Counted from the first letter of the stretch, positions 31,154 through 39,258 are shown. The stretch: 48,636 nt of DNA from Micromonospora sp. KC723 (GCF_004348595.1 NZ_SMKD01000030.1:1-48636), one strand, 5' to 3'. Notes: generated by a model not told the origin, from the letters alone. Numbers and translations are program-made.

Positions 31154-31807
31154 TCAGAGAACCCGGGCCAGCGTGACGCCGTCGGCGATCGGCAGCATCA
31201 CCGTCTCGACGCGGACGTCGGCCAACACCTGGTCGTTGAAGGCGGCGATCGCCCGGTCGCCGGCGTCACGCGGGGCCAGCACCCGACCGTCCCGCAGCGT
31301 GTTGTCCACCGCGATCACTCCGCCCGGCCTCATCCGGGGTACCAGCTCGTCCCAGTAGATCGGGTAGCCGGTCTTGTCGGCGTCGATGAAGGCGAAGTCC
31401 AGGTGCCGCTCCAGGGGCAACTCCCGCAGTGTTTCTCCGGCGGGGCCGATGCGCAGTTCGATCCGGTCCGCGACGCCCGCCCGCTTCCAGTACCGCCGGG
31501 CGATGCCGGTGTACTCCTCCGAGATGTCGAAGCAGGTCAACCGACCGTCCTCGGGCAGGCCGCGGGCGATCGCCAGCGAGGACAGGCCGGTGAAGGTGCC
31601 CACCTCCACCGCCCGCCGTACGCCGAGGACCCGGGTGAGAAAGGTGAGGAACGCGGCCTGCTCCGGCGCCACCTGCATCACCGCGTCGTCGGGTAGGGCG
31701 GCCAGGGTCTCCTCGGCCAGATCGCGGACGATCCCGTCCGGCGCGGAACCGTGCGCGACGAGGTAGGCGTGTAGCTCCGGGGTCAGCGGTAGCGGCTTGG
31801 TGGTCAT
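31154..31807 (-). CDS. SAM-dependent O-methyltransferase (caffeoyl-CoA O-methyltransferase-like)
   Basis: A 217-residue class I methyltransferase. The SAM-binding motif I is VEVGTFTGLSSLAIARGLP with the acidic end LTCFDIS. The metal/substrate segment is DFAFIDADKTGYPIYWDELVPRMRPGGVIAVDNTLRDGRV, including the Asp residues that bind a divalent cation in this group. It probably methylates a catechol-like hydroxyl; the true substrate is unknown. ATG at 31807, with a -10 six bases before it and no ribosome binding site. It follows maf by 9 bp. Confidence 0.92.
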   Translation of the reverse strand: MTTKPLPLTPELHAYLVAHGSAPDGIVRDLAEETLAALPDDAVMQVAPEQAAFLTFLTRVLGVRRAVEVGTFTGLSSLAIARGLPEDGRLTCFDISEEYTGIARRYWKRAGVADRIELRIGPAGETLRELPLERHLDFAFIDADKTGYPIYWDELVPRMRPGGVIAVDNTLRDGRVLAPRDAGDRAIAAFNDQVLADVRVETVMLPIADGVTLARVL

Positions 31808-31819
31808 GACCGGACGTTA
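31808..31819 (-). promoter_or_regulatory. Candidate leaderless promoter of the O-methyltransferase, overlapping the maf stop codon
   Basis: TAACGT (31819-31814) precedes the ATG at 31807 by 6 nt. Its first three bases are the TAA stop codon of maf. Confidence 0.4.
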
Positions 31820-32473
31820 GCCGAGGCGCTCGATGTCCTGGCCGCCCGGCGCGGCCTTGGACCAGAGTTCGGTGATGCCGATCTCCAGTTCCCTGAGCAG
31901 GCGGCGCAGCAGCGGCAGCGAAAGACCCACCACGGTCCCCGCATCACCCTCGATCCCGGTCAGGAACGCCCCGCCCAGTCCGTCGATGGTGAACGCGCCC
32001 GCCACCGCCAGTGGCTCCCCCGTCGCCACGTACGCGGTGATCTCGTCGTCGGTGACGTCCGCGAAGTGCACGACCGTCGACGCGACCGCCTCCGCCCGGG
32101 AGTCCCGCGTGAGGTCGATCAGGCAGTGACCGGTGTGCAGCACCCCGCTGCGCCCCCGCATCCGTCGCCACCGGTCCGTCGCGTCGGCCGCGTCCGTCGG
32201 CTTGCCCAGGATCTCCCCGTCGAACTCCAACACGGAATCACAGCCCAGCACCAGCGTGCGCTCCTCAGGGAGCGGACGTAGCCGGCCGAGCACCGCCTGT
32301 GCCTTCAACCGGGCCAGCTCCAGGCACAACTCTTCGGCCCGGTCGCTGACCACCTGGGACTCGTCGACGCCGCTGACCAGCACCTCCGGTTCGATACCGG
32401 CGGCCTGTAGGAGCTTGCGGCGGGCAGGACTCTGGGACGCGAGAACGAGACGCAACGTCAGGGAGTTCGGCAC
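31817..32473 (-). CDS. maf: Maf-family nucleotide pyrophosphatase
   Basis: A 218-residue Maf/HAM1-fold protein that hydrolyses non-canonical or modified nucleoside triphosphates such as dTTP, UTP or m5-pyrimidine NTPs. Motifs are LRLVLASQSPARRKLLQAAG (substrate loop with SxxRR), VSGVDES, then VLGCDSVLEFDGEILGKPTD and GRSGVLHTGHCLIDLT. The GTG at 32473 opens the conserved N-terminus. In many actinomycetes maf lies directly beside the carboxylase epsilon subunit; here three type VII-like genes separate them. Confidence 0.92.
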   Translation of the reverse strand: MPNSLTLRLVLASQSPARRKLLQAAGIEPEVLVSGVDESQVVSDRAEELCLELARLKAQAVLGRLRPLPEERTLVLGCDSVLEFDGEILGKPTDAADATDRWRRMRGRSGVLHTGHCLIDLTRDSRAEAVASTVVHFADVTDDEITAYVATGEPLAVAGAFTIDGLGGAFLTGIEGDAGTVVGLSLPLLRRLLRELEIGITELWSKAAPGGQDIERLG

Positions 32474-32486
32474 GAAGCCGACGCTA
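32474..32486 (-). promoter_or_regulatory. Candidate leaderless promoter of maf, overlapping the mycosin stop codon
   Basis: TAGCGT (32486-32481) precedes the GTG at 32473 by 7 nt. Its first three bases are the TAG stop codon of the mycosin gene. Confidence 0.4.
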
Positions 32487-33635
32487 CCGGCTGATCCGGG
32501 GCGGCGGGTCATCGGCACGTCGACGCCGACGCCAAACCCAGTAGCCGCCACCTGCTGCGACGAGCACGCCGAGCGTGACGAGCCCACGAGCGGTCGAGCC
32601 GTCGTCGCCTGCCTCAGGGGCCCCCACAGCCGGGGAGTCTGTGGACGGTGGAGTGACCGCCGACGACTCGAAGCCCAGCGGAGGGACGTCTGCGGTGAGC
32701 GCCGCCACGATGTCGATGACGCCATAGCCGTACTCGTCGTCCCGCCCGGGTGGGCCCTTGTCGACAGCTGTCGCGGTGAGCCGATGCGCGACCTCAGCGG
32801 CGGGCAGGTGAGGGTACCGGGAGCGGATCAGCGCTGCAGCCCCGGCAACAATGGCAGTGGCATCCGAAGTGCCCGTTGCCCTCGAATATTTGGCATCGTA
32901 GCTCGTACTGAAGATGTCAACAGCCGGAGCTGCTATGTCTACCTCGGGGCCAGTCGTCGATATCGTAGCTCGATGACCGAACCTATCTAGTCCGCTCACT
33001 GCGATCACTCCTGTTTCGCTTGCTGGATAACCAACCGAGCGATCCCTTGGCAGATTTCCTGCTCCAGAAACAACCACAATATCGGAGGCGATTGCCCTGC
33101 GCACGGATCGAACTAGCTCAGGGGTGCTACCGCCGGCCGAAGACACACTAATAATCCCTACTTCCCGGGAGACTGCGTAGTCGATGGCCGCAGCTAGGTT
33201 CTCTGGGCTTCCCTCCCCGTGTGGGGGCGAGCTGTAAATCGGGAGAACCTTCGCCTTGGGGGCGATTCCGAGAGCGCCGCGACTGTTTGGTTGGCCATGA
33301 GCTGCAACTATCCCCGCCATTGATGTGCCATGGCTGTTGATGTCTCGTCGACCGTCGCCATTTCCGCCAGGGATGATATCTGTACCTGCAAGAAGATTGT
33401 TTTCTAGGTCGGGGTGCGGAGCTACCCCGGTGTCTGGGATTGCTACCACTACGCCAAGGCCCTGGGATATCTTATGTGCTTCAGTGATGTTGAGAAACTT
33501 AAGGTGCCATTGGTCGTTGCGAATCCTGTCTGCGCCGCTCGGATGATACGATCCCAATGATGGGTTAATGCTTAGGGTGCTCGATGTCAGGGCAACGCCA
33601 AGAAGACTGGCGATTTGCCGTAAGGTCCCTCTCAC
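32484..33635 (-). CDS. Mycosin-type membrane-anchored subtilisin protease (type VII secretion-associated)
   Basis: A 383-residue S8 protease. A signal-like N-terminus (residues 1-25) leads to the mycosin-specific IRNDQWHLKFLNITEAHKIS. The catalytic triad is Asp68 (VVVAIPDTGV), His102 (DINSHGTSMAG) and Ser257 (RATGTSDAT), with oxyanion Asn194 (VSGAGN). The tail has a Pro/Ser-rich linker, a membrane helix (GLVTLGVLVAAGGGYWVW) and a basic cytoplasmic end, so the protease domain faces outward. Mycosins are structural or processing partners of ESX systems. The GTG at 33635 overlaps the stop codon of the gene upstream (GTGA). The 5' two thirds (above about 32880) are visibly lower in GC than surrounding genes. 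No EccB, C, D or E gene is in the window. Confidence 0.9.
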   Translation of the reverse strand: MRGTLRQIASLLGVALTSSTLSINPSLGSYHPSGADRIRNDQWHLKFLNITEAHKISQGLGVVVAIPDTGVAPHPDLENNLLAGTDIIPGGNGDGRRDINSHGTSMAGIVAAHGQPNSRGALGIAPKAKVLPIYSSPPHGEGSPENLAAAIDYAVSREVGIISVSSAGGSTPELVRSVRRAIASDIVVVSGAGNLPRDRSVGYPASETGVIAVSGLDRFGHRATISTTGPEVDIAAPAVDIFSTSYDAKYSRATGTSDATAIVAGAAALIRSRYPHLPAAEVAHRLTATAVDKGPPGRDDEYGYGVIDIVAALTADVPPLGFESSAVTPPSTDSPAVGAPEAGDDGSTARGLVTLGVLVAAGGGYWVWRRRRRADDPPPRISR

Positions 33636-35032
33636 CGATCCAAGCCAATAGCCGGGCCTGGATCAGTGAGGCCATCGTCCTCCGGTGGCATGACTACCGG
33701 CTTCACCCCTTCGTCTGTCTTCCAAGGGCCGTCTGGATCCCAACGACGGTCCTTCTCGTTGCCATTGCGGCTTTGTGGGCGGGTGTGTGGCGTTGCTCCA
33801 AGGCTATTAACGCCGGAGGTGCCCGGGCTGCCGCCCAGAGGGGAGATTCCATGGGTGCCGTTCAGTGGGCTTAAACGTCCGCCCCCTGGTCGAGAGCCGG
33901 CACCGCCAGTGGGAGAGGTGCCGGCGGCGCCGCCTCCAATCATGCCGCCGATCGGGTTTACCCGTCGCGGCTGCGCCATTCCGCTGGGCGGACCCAGTCC
34001 CATTCCGGGTGTTCCGCCTATCAGGCCACCAGGTGGCATCGCTTTAGACGAGATGTTGTGCTGGGATCGGCTCGGCTGGCCACTAGTCGGATGAGTGGCG
34101 GCCCCGTTGCTTCCTGGTGATGCTCTGAATGAGCCCTTACCGTTGGTTGCGCCAGGTGTACCTGGCAGGAGAGGGGGGCCGGCGCTTGGCGTTGGCCCAC
34201 TGGCCGTGGGAGTGGTGGTGCCGGTCAGCGTGTTACTTGTGGGGGATGGGGCAAGCCCTGGTCCGACTCCGCCGAGTACCGGCCCGGCAGTTGGGGCGGT
34301 TGGTGCTGGCATGGTTGTCGTTGCCGAGGGCACCCGGGTTTTGACAGATGCTCGGGTGGAGGTGGCCATCGGAATAGGAACAATAGGTGGAATTACGGGA
34401 ACGTCGGAGGATCCGAGAGCGTAGACATCCGGATCGCCCTCATGGATTGGCTTTCGGGATTGCACCACCGGAGGTTTCTGGAGCATGACCTGGGCCTGCT
34501 GGAGTTCGCCGCTCAACCCCGCCATGATCCCTCGGGCTTGGCCGTTGAGCTGCTCCAACTCCCCGTCGGTCACCGGCGGCGTTGTCGTCCGGTTGCCGGC
34601 CAGCGCCTTCGGGTCGGCGATCATCGCCTCGTACGACCGTTTCTGCGCCAGCTTCGACGCGTACTGCTCGTAGAGCTTCTTCAGCCCCGGACGGGCGCTG
34701 TCGATGGCGCGGGTGGCTGCGGCGAGCGCGTCGTGGTTGGCGGCGGCGGTGTCGTGGGTACGTCGTACCTTCTCGATGAGCTGGTCCAGTTCGGCCAGGT
34801 ACGCGCGGGCGGCGGGGCTGGTCTCGGGCGGCCACGCCTCGGCCAGGCCACGGCGGTACTCGTGCAGCCGCCGCAGGTGGGCCATCGCGAGGTCGCAGAT
34901 CTTGCGCCAGCCGGTCACCTGTTTCCAGTGCCCCTGGGTGTCGTGGTCCTGAAGGCACGCCCACATGCTGAGCACGTCCATGAGGTGCCAGTCGGTGAGG
35001 CCGGACGTCCGGCCGCCGCCCCGTTCGATCAC
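33632..35032 (-). CDS. ESX/PPE-like protein with Pro/Gly-rich C-terminal half (probable type VII substrate)
   Basis: A 466-residue protein. The N-terminal 185 residues are predicted helical and contain LTDWHLMDVLSMWACL and a WPPETSPAARAYLAELDQLI segment like those in WXG100/PPE-type proteins of this family. Residues about 190-430 are low-complexity Gly/Pro/Ser/Thr, and the last 35 (DGPWKTDEGVKPVVMPPEDD, then DPGPAIGLDR) match a C-terminal signature I recall from actinomycete ESX-linked proteins. There is no signal peptide. The GTG at 35032 overlaps the stop codon of the gene upstream, and the stop codon overlaps the mycosin start, so all three are translationally coupled. Third-position GC falls in the C-terminal half. 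Confidence 0.75.
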   Translation of the reverse strand: MIERGGGRTSGLTDWHLMDVLSMWACLQDHDTQGHWKQVTGWRKICDLAMAHLRRLHEYRRGLAEAWPPETSPAARAYLAELDQLIEKVRRTHDTAAANHDALAAATRAIDSARPGLKKLYEQYASKLAQKRSYEAMIADPKALAGNRTTTPPVTDGELEQLNGQARGIMAGLSGELQQAQVMLQKPPVVQSRKPIHEGDPDVYALGSSDVPVIPPIVPIPMATSTRASVKTRVPSATTTMPAPTAPTAGPVLGGVGPGLAPSPTSNTLTGTTTPTASGPTPSAGPPLLPGTPGATNGKGSFRASPGSNGAATHPTSGQPSRSQHNISSKAMPPGGLIGGTPGMGLGPPSGMAQPRRVNPIGGMIGGGAAGTSPTGGAGSRPGGGRLSPLNGTHGISPLGGSPGTSGVNSLGATPHTRPQSRNGNEKDRRWDPDGPWKTDEGVKPVVMPPEDDGLTDPGPAIGLDR

Positions 35033-35484
35033 GGCAGCACCACCGGCCCACCGTTCCCCGGGCTGTTCGGATCGACCAGCCGGAGGCGGGGATCCGGCCC
35101 GGCGGCGTACGGGCGGGCGAGTGCCGCCTGCACGTCGCCGACCCTGGCGGCGGCGAAGGCGTCCGTGCCCTCGTACCGGCTGGCGATGTCGCCGGCGGCC
35201 GAGGCGAGGTGGCCGGTGGCCCCGCCGAGGCCCCACACCAACTCGGCGGTGGCCTGCTGGGTCTCGTGGTGCGCCCGCAGGAACTGCACCAGCTCGATGA
35301 ACGCGTCGCACGGGTCCGGAATCGCAGCGGTCATGTCGTCGGCGATGTAGGACAAGTGTGGCGCGTAGTTGCGTTCGACCTCGGCCTGGAGCCGGTCGGC
35401 GAACTCGCGCATCTGGCGGATGTCGGCCTCGATGCCACCGTAGCCGCGCAGCCAGGAAGCTGGGCGGTCCTCCTCAGGGATCAT
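35029..35484 (-). CDS. Small helical ESX-like protein, first gene of the mycosin unit
   Basis: A 151-residue protein. Most of it is amphipathic helix (GGIEADIRQMREFADRLQAE, FIELVQFLRAHHETQQATAE), followed by a short extended C-terminus (RLRLVDPNSPGNGGP). Size, helical layout and position ahead of a PPE-like gene and a mycosin fit a WXG100-superfamily partner or chaperone, but no W-x-G turn is visible, so this is an assignment by context. A perfect GGAGG stands six bases before the ATG. A promoter should lie in the 111 bp separating it from accE. Confidence 0.6.
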   Translation of the reverse strand: MIPEEDRPASWLRGYGGIEADIRQMREFADRLQAEVERNYAPHLSYIADDMTAAIPDPCDAFIELVQFLRAHHETQQATAELVWGLGGATGHLASAAGDIASRYEGTDAFAAARVGDVQAALARPYAAGPDPRLRLVDPNSPGNGGPVVLP

Positions 35485-35595
35485 CGATCCTCCCTACCCG
35501 TCACGGCCCCGTTCCCCAGAGTGAGGTTAATCGCTGTCCGCGATCTCGGCAGCCCCCACGGGGAGTCACCAATCGGACCGTTTACCCGAGAGAAG

Positions 35596-35808
35596 TCAGC
35601 GGGGCAGGCCGGAGGCGCGCCACGCGCCGGGACCGGCGACGGTGTTCGCGGCGGCCGCGCGGGCGCTGCGGGCCCAGGCGGAGCTGGTCGGCGGGGCGGG
35701 CACGGCGGCCGGCCGGGACCGGGCGACGACCACGCCCACCAGCGCGGCCAGTTCCTCGGCGGTCGGGATTCCCCGGACGACCCGGAACAGTGGCTCTTCG
35801 GCAGACAT
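35596..35808 (-). CDS. Acyl-CoA carboxylase epsilon subunit
   Basis: A 70-residue protein beginning MSAEEPLFRVVRGIPTAEEL and AALVGVVVAR, the epsilon-subunit signature, and ending with a short conserved SSAWARSARAAAANTV helix. Epsilon subunits bind and stimulate the biotin carboxylase/carboxyltransferase complexes of actinobacteria. It normally sits directly behind the beta subunit gene; here they are 5 kb apart. TACGCT six bases before the ATG suggests its own leaderless promoter. Confidence 0.85.
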   Translation of the reverse strand: MSAEEPLFRVVRGIPTAEELAALVGVVVARSRPAAVPAPPTSSAWARSARAAAANTVAGPGAWRASGLPR

Positions 35809-35820
35809 GCGGTCAGCGTA
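35809..35820 (-). promoter_or_regulatory. Candidate leaderless promoter of the epsilon subunit gene
   Basis: TACGCT (35820-35815) stands 6 nt before the ATG at 35808; no ribosome binding site. Confidence 0.45.
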
Positions 35821-35886
35821 CGCGTCGTGAAGTTGACCTGCGCCGCACAGTGGCGTGCCGGCGGTGTGCGTGTTGTCGACGCCGGG

Positions 35887-35902
35887 TACCGTCTCAGCGA
35901 TG
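35887..35902 (+). promoter_or_regulatory. Candidate leaderless promoter of the second kinase gene
   Basis: TACCGT (35887-35892) stands 7 nt before the ATG at 35900, with no ribosome binding site between. Confidence 0.4.
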
Positions 35903-37858
35903 TCTGACGCGCCTTCCCAACTCGTCGCTGACCGTTACCGGCTCATCTCGCCGCTCGGTCAAGGTGGCATGGGTCGGGTGTGGAAGGCGCGGGACGAGGT
36001 GCTGCACCGGGATGTGGCGATCAAGGAACTCGTCCCGCCGCCCAGCCTGACCAGCGACGAGCGCCGCGAGATGCGGGAGCGGTCGCTGCGGGAGGCCCGG
36101 GCCATCGCCCGGCTCAACCACATCAACGTGGTCCGCATCTTCGACGTGCTGCGCACCGACGGCGACCCGTGGATCGTGATGGAGTACGTCGCGTCCAAGT
36201 CCCTACAGGACACTCTCGCCGAGGACGGCCCGGTGCCGCCGGCCCGCGCGGTGGCGATCGGCCTGGGTGTGCTGGGCGCGCTGAAGGCGGCGCACAAGGC
36301 CGGCGTGATGCACCGGGACGTCAAGCCGGGCAATGTGCTGCTCGGCGACGACGGCCGGGTGGTGCTGACCGATTTCGGTCTGGCGACCATCCCCGGCGAC
36401 CCGAACGTGACCCGCACCGGCATGGTGCTCGGCTCGCCTGCGTACATCGCGCCGGAACGGGCCCGCGACGGCACCGCCGGGCCGGAGGCCGACCTGTGGT
36501 CGCTGGGCGCGACGCTGTACGCGGCGGTCGAGGGGAAGTCGCCGTACGCCCGGCCGTCGGCGATCGCCACGCTGGCGGCGCTGGCCACCGAGCCGCTGCC
36601 GCCGCCGAAGAACGCCGGCCCGCTCAAGCCGGTGCTACAGGGCCTGCTCCGCAAGGACCCGAAGGACCGGATCACCGCCGAGGTGGCCGAGCGCCTGCTG
36701 CGCCGGGCCGCCGGCAAGCGCGCCAAGACCATCTCGTTGCTCGACGGCGTACGCCGGCCCGGGCCGAACGGTCCACGTGAGCCGCGCCCGCCCCTGGTGC
36801 CGGCGCCGCGACCCGGGGGGAAGTCCGAGCCGACGCCGACGCCGCCCGCCCCGCGTACCGCGAAGACCGCCGCCGCGGCCGTCGGCAAGGCCGCCACGGA
36901 CTCGGGTGAGACCGGCCCGGACTCGGGCAGGACCGGGACGGCCGCCCCGGACGACGCGACCGCCAAGGTGCCGGCGTCCTCGGACGCCGCGCCGACCGCG
37001 AAGATCGACGACCCGAAGCCCGCCGCGAAGGTCGACCCACCGAAGCCGGCCGCCGAGCCGACCGGCGAGGCCGGGGCCCCACCCCCTGCCGATCCCACGG
37101 CCGTGCTGGCGGCTCCGGTGAGCCCCGCGCCGCCCGCCGGGCGCGATCCCGGTCCGATGTACGACGGGACGAAGCGCGGGCAGCGCAAGCGCAACCTGCT
37201 GATCGGCGCGGCGGTGCTGGTGCTGCTGCTCGGCCTCGCGGGGCTGGTGCCCGTGTTGACCAGCCGCGACGACCCCGACAACGAGCAGGCCGGCCCGACC
37301 GGCGCCGCCACCTCGTCGGCCGCGCCCGCGCCCACCTCGGCTGCCGCCCCGCCGCCGGCGACCAGCGCCGCGCCCAGCCCGACCCCGTCGGCTTCCCCGT
37401 CCACCGACCCGGACGCGCTGCCGGCCGGTTGGACCCTGCACCGCGGGCCGACCTTCACCATCCCGGTCCCGCCCGGCTGGCAGGTCGCTCGGACGGGTTC
37501 GGACCTGGTCGTCTTCTTCCAGCGCAACGGCGTCGGCGAGATGATCGTGCAGTGGACGAGCGACCCGCAGCCGGACGCGGAGGCGGACTGGCGATCCCAG
37601 GAACCGAACCGGAAGAGGCTCGTCCGGAACTACCAGTTCGTCAGCATCAAGTCCTGCGAGTGGTACCGAACCTGTGCCGACTGGGAGTGGCGGGAAACCC
37701 GGGACAACACCCGCATCCACGTCCGCAACCGAGGGTTCGTCACCGCCAGCAACCGTGGGTACGCCATCCGGTGGGAGGTCGCGGAGAAGGACTGGCAGGC
37801 CCAGCTCGCCACCTTCGACCAGATCGTCAAGGGGTTCCAACCCGACCGGAAGAACTGA
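35900..37858 (+). CDS. Transmembrane serine/threonine protein kinase with extracellular sensor
   Basis: A 652-residue PknB-type kinase. Kinase domain about 12-275: glycine loop LGQGGMGRV, Lys42 (AIK), catalytic Asp140 (MHRDVKPGNVLL), DFG 158-160 and APERA. A long Ala/Pro/Lys-rich linker (about 285-425) precedes one membrane helix (433-453). The external part begins with a Ser/Pro/Ala stalk (460-505) and ends in a domain (FTIPVPPGWQVARTGSDLVV and following) with Cys586 and Cys592. It parallels the kinase at 456-2597 in order of domains and in the closing FDxxVxxFQ pattern. The linker here lacks the ATQR repeats. The ligand is unknown. It is divergent from accE. Confidence 0.93.
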   Translation: MSDAPSQLVADRYRLISPLGQGGMGRVWKARDEVLHRDVAIKELVPPPSLTSDERREMRERSLREARAIARLNHINVVRIFDVLRTDGDPWIVMEYVASKSLQDTLAEDGPVPPARAVAIGLGVLGALKAAHKAGVMHRDVKPGNVLLGDDGRVVLTDFGLATIPGDPNVTRTGMVLGSPAYIAPERARDGTAGPEADLWSLGATLYAAVEGKSPYARPSAIATLAALATEPLPPPKNAGPLKPVLQGLLRKDPKDRITAEVAERLLRRAAGKRAKTISLLDGVRRPGPNGPREPRPPLVPAPRPGGKSEPTPTPPAPRTAKTAAAAVGKAATDSGETGPDSGRTGTAAPDDATAKVPASSDAAPTAKIDDPKPAAKVDPPKPAAEPTGEAGAPPPADPTAVLAAPVSPAPPAGRDPGPMYDGTKRGQRKRNLLIGAAVLVLLLGLAGLVPVLTSRDDPDNEQAGPTGAATSSAAPAPTSAAAPPPATSAAPSPTPSASPSTDPDALPAGWTLHRGPTFTIPVPPGWQVARTGSDLVVFFQRNGVGEMIVQWTSDPQPDAEADWRSQEPNRKRLVRNYQFVSIKSCEWYRTCADWEWRETRDNTRIHVRNRGFVTASNRGYAIRWEVAEKDWQAQLATFDQIVKGFQPDRKN

Positions 37859-37932
37859 CCACCGCGAATCCCACTCGCATGACTCTCCGCCGGGCGGGGT
37901 ACCTGTTCTCCGACGACGGAGGGAGGTGCGAC

Positions 37933-38157
37933 ATGGGACGCCGACGTGGGAATCACCGTCCCCGGATCGCGCTGTGGACGCTGGTGCTGCTCGCCGACAT
38001 CATCCTGCTAATGGTCAGCGCCGGATTGTCGGGACCGGCCGCGCTGGTCGCCGTCGTGGCGGTCACCGCCACCGGGGTCGCCGCCTGGCGGCTCGCCCGG
38101 CATCCTGCCCTGAGCCGTGCGGACGCCGTGCCGGTGGTCACCCGGCGGCAGGCCTGA
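37933..38157 (+). CDS. Small membrane protein of unknown function
   Basis: 74 residues: a basic start (MGRRRGNHRPR), two hydrophobic helices (IALWTLVLLADIILLMVSAG, ALVAVVAVTATGVAAWRLA) and a polar tail. A very strong GGAGGGAGGT site lies upstream, which decides the start. It is 74 bp after the kinase gene on the same strand and may be co-transcribed. I do not recognise a family. Confidence 0.65.
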   Translation: MGRRRGNHRPRIALWTLVLLADIILLMVSAGLSGPAALVAVVAVTATGVAAWRLARHPALSRADAVPVVTRRQA

Positions 38158-38199
38158 ACGGGCATCGCGGACGCTGGTCCGGGGGCTGATCGGTTCGGT

Positions 38200-38460
38200 G
38201 AGCGCACCGGTCGGCGGCGGCGTCGTCGGGCGACACGATCTCACAGACCAGCGCGACCTCGCCGGCCTCGACCGCGGTGCCCTCGTCGTCGGTGTCGGCC
38301 ACCACCACTCGGGAATCGCGATCCGGTTCGGCCCGGGACGGACGTTCACCGCCCCGAACACCAGCAGGCCGTCGGCCGCGGGCGATGCGGTTGGCCAGCA
38401 GGCGAGACACCAGCTGATGGCGTTTGCTTGGAGCACGTTCGCCACCTGCTCAGCTTCACA
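38200..38460 (-). pseudogene. Decayed Uma2-family (PD-(D/E)XK-like) gene remnant
   Basis: Pieces of one protein are spread over two frames on the minus strand: AEQVANVLQAN (frame A), then HQLVSRLLANRIARG (frame B), then DGLLVFGAVNVRPGPNRIAIP (frame A again, about 38316-38375), then VVVADTDDEGTAVEAGEVAL and VCEIVSPDDAAADR (frame B). Joined, they read like the N-terminal half of a Uma2/DUF820 protein. The last switch is explained by one missing base near 38308 (ATTCCCGA|GTGGTGGTG). The C-terminal part, with the rest of the nuclease core, is gone. Uma2 genes are widespread, repeated and mobile-looking in actinomycetes. Confidence 0.72.
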
Positions 38461-38514
38461 CGAACGAGGTCATGCCGGCCGGCGGCACAGCTCAGCGCGG
38501 TAGGCTCCCCGCCC

Positions 38515-39258
38515 ATGGTGTCGATCGACGGGCTGGGCGACCTCTGGGACAGGCTCCTCAGCGCCCAACCTGATCCCCCGCCGCTGCTCGTACTGATCAC
38601 CGCCCTGGTGGCCCTGGCGGTCGTGTCCGCCCGGCTGCCCTGGCGGGTCGCCCGCAACGCGGTGACCATCGCCCACGAGGGCGGGCACGCCCTGGCGGCG
38701 CTGCTCACCGGCCGCCGGCTGCACGGCATCCGGCTGCACTCGGACACCTCCGGCCTCACCCTCTCGGCCGGACGTCCCACCGGCCCCGGCATGATCGCCA
38801 CCCTGCTCGCCGGGTACGTCGCGCCGTCGCTGGTCGGACTCGTCGGTGCGTGGCTGCTCGGCGGCAACCGGATCACCCTGCTGCTCTGGATCACGGTGGT
38901 GCTGCTGCTGGCCATGCTCGTGATGATCCGCAACGTGTACGGGGTGCTCTCCCTGCTGGTCACCGGCGGTGTCGTGCTCGCCGTCTCCTGGTACGCCTCC
39001 CCGCAGACCCAGGCCGCGTTCGCCTGGACCTCGGTCTGGTTCCTGCTGCTCGCCGGCGTACGGCCGGTCGTCGAGCTGCGACGGGTGCGCAGCCGGGGCC
39101 GGATGCCCGAGTCCGACGCCGACCAGTTGGCCCGCCTCACCCCGTTCCCGGCGCTGTTCTGGGTCGCCGTCTTCGGCCTGGTGAACCTCGGGGCGCTGGC
39201 GATCGGGGCGGCGTTGCTGGCCGGCCCGATCCTCACCGAGGCCGGCCTCGTCCCCTGA
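38515..39258 (+). CDS. M50-family (site-2-protease-like) membrane metallopeptidase
   Basis: A 247-residue membrane protein. The zinc motif HEGGH (His54, His58, Glu55) sits in the helix NAVTIAHEGGHALAALLTG. Five further hydrophobic segments follow (MIATLLAGYVAPSLVGLVG, ITLLLWITVVLLLAMLVMI, VYGVLSLLVTGGVVLAVSW, FAWTSVWFLLLAGV and the last about 220-240). The late SDADQLARLTPFP provides an Asp that probably completes the metal site. It may clip membrane proteins such as anti-sigma factors; an ECF sigma gene starts 105 bp downstream, but the link is only positional. TAGGCT lies 8 nt before the ATG. Confidence 0.85.
   Translation: MVSIDGLGDLWDRLLSAQPDPPPLLVLITALVALAVVSARLPWRVARNAVTIAHEGGHALAALLTGRRLHGIRLHSDTSGLTLSAGRPTGPGMIATLLAGYVAPSLVGLVGAWLLGGNRITLLLWITVVLLLAMLVMIRNVYGVLSLLVTGGVVLAVSWYASPQTQAAFAWTSVWFLLLAGVRPVVELRRVRSRGRMPESDADQLARLTPFPALFWVAVFGLVNLGALAIGAALLAGPILTEAGLVP

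Noticed and set aside
32484..35484. Prophage or integrative element
   Set aside because: No integrase, attachment-site repeats, transposase or phage structural genes were seen around the lower-GC patch.
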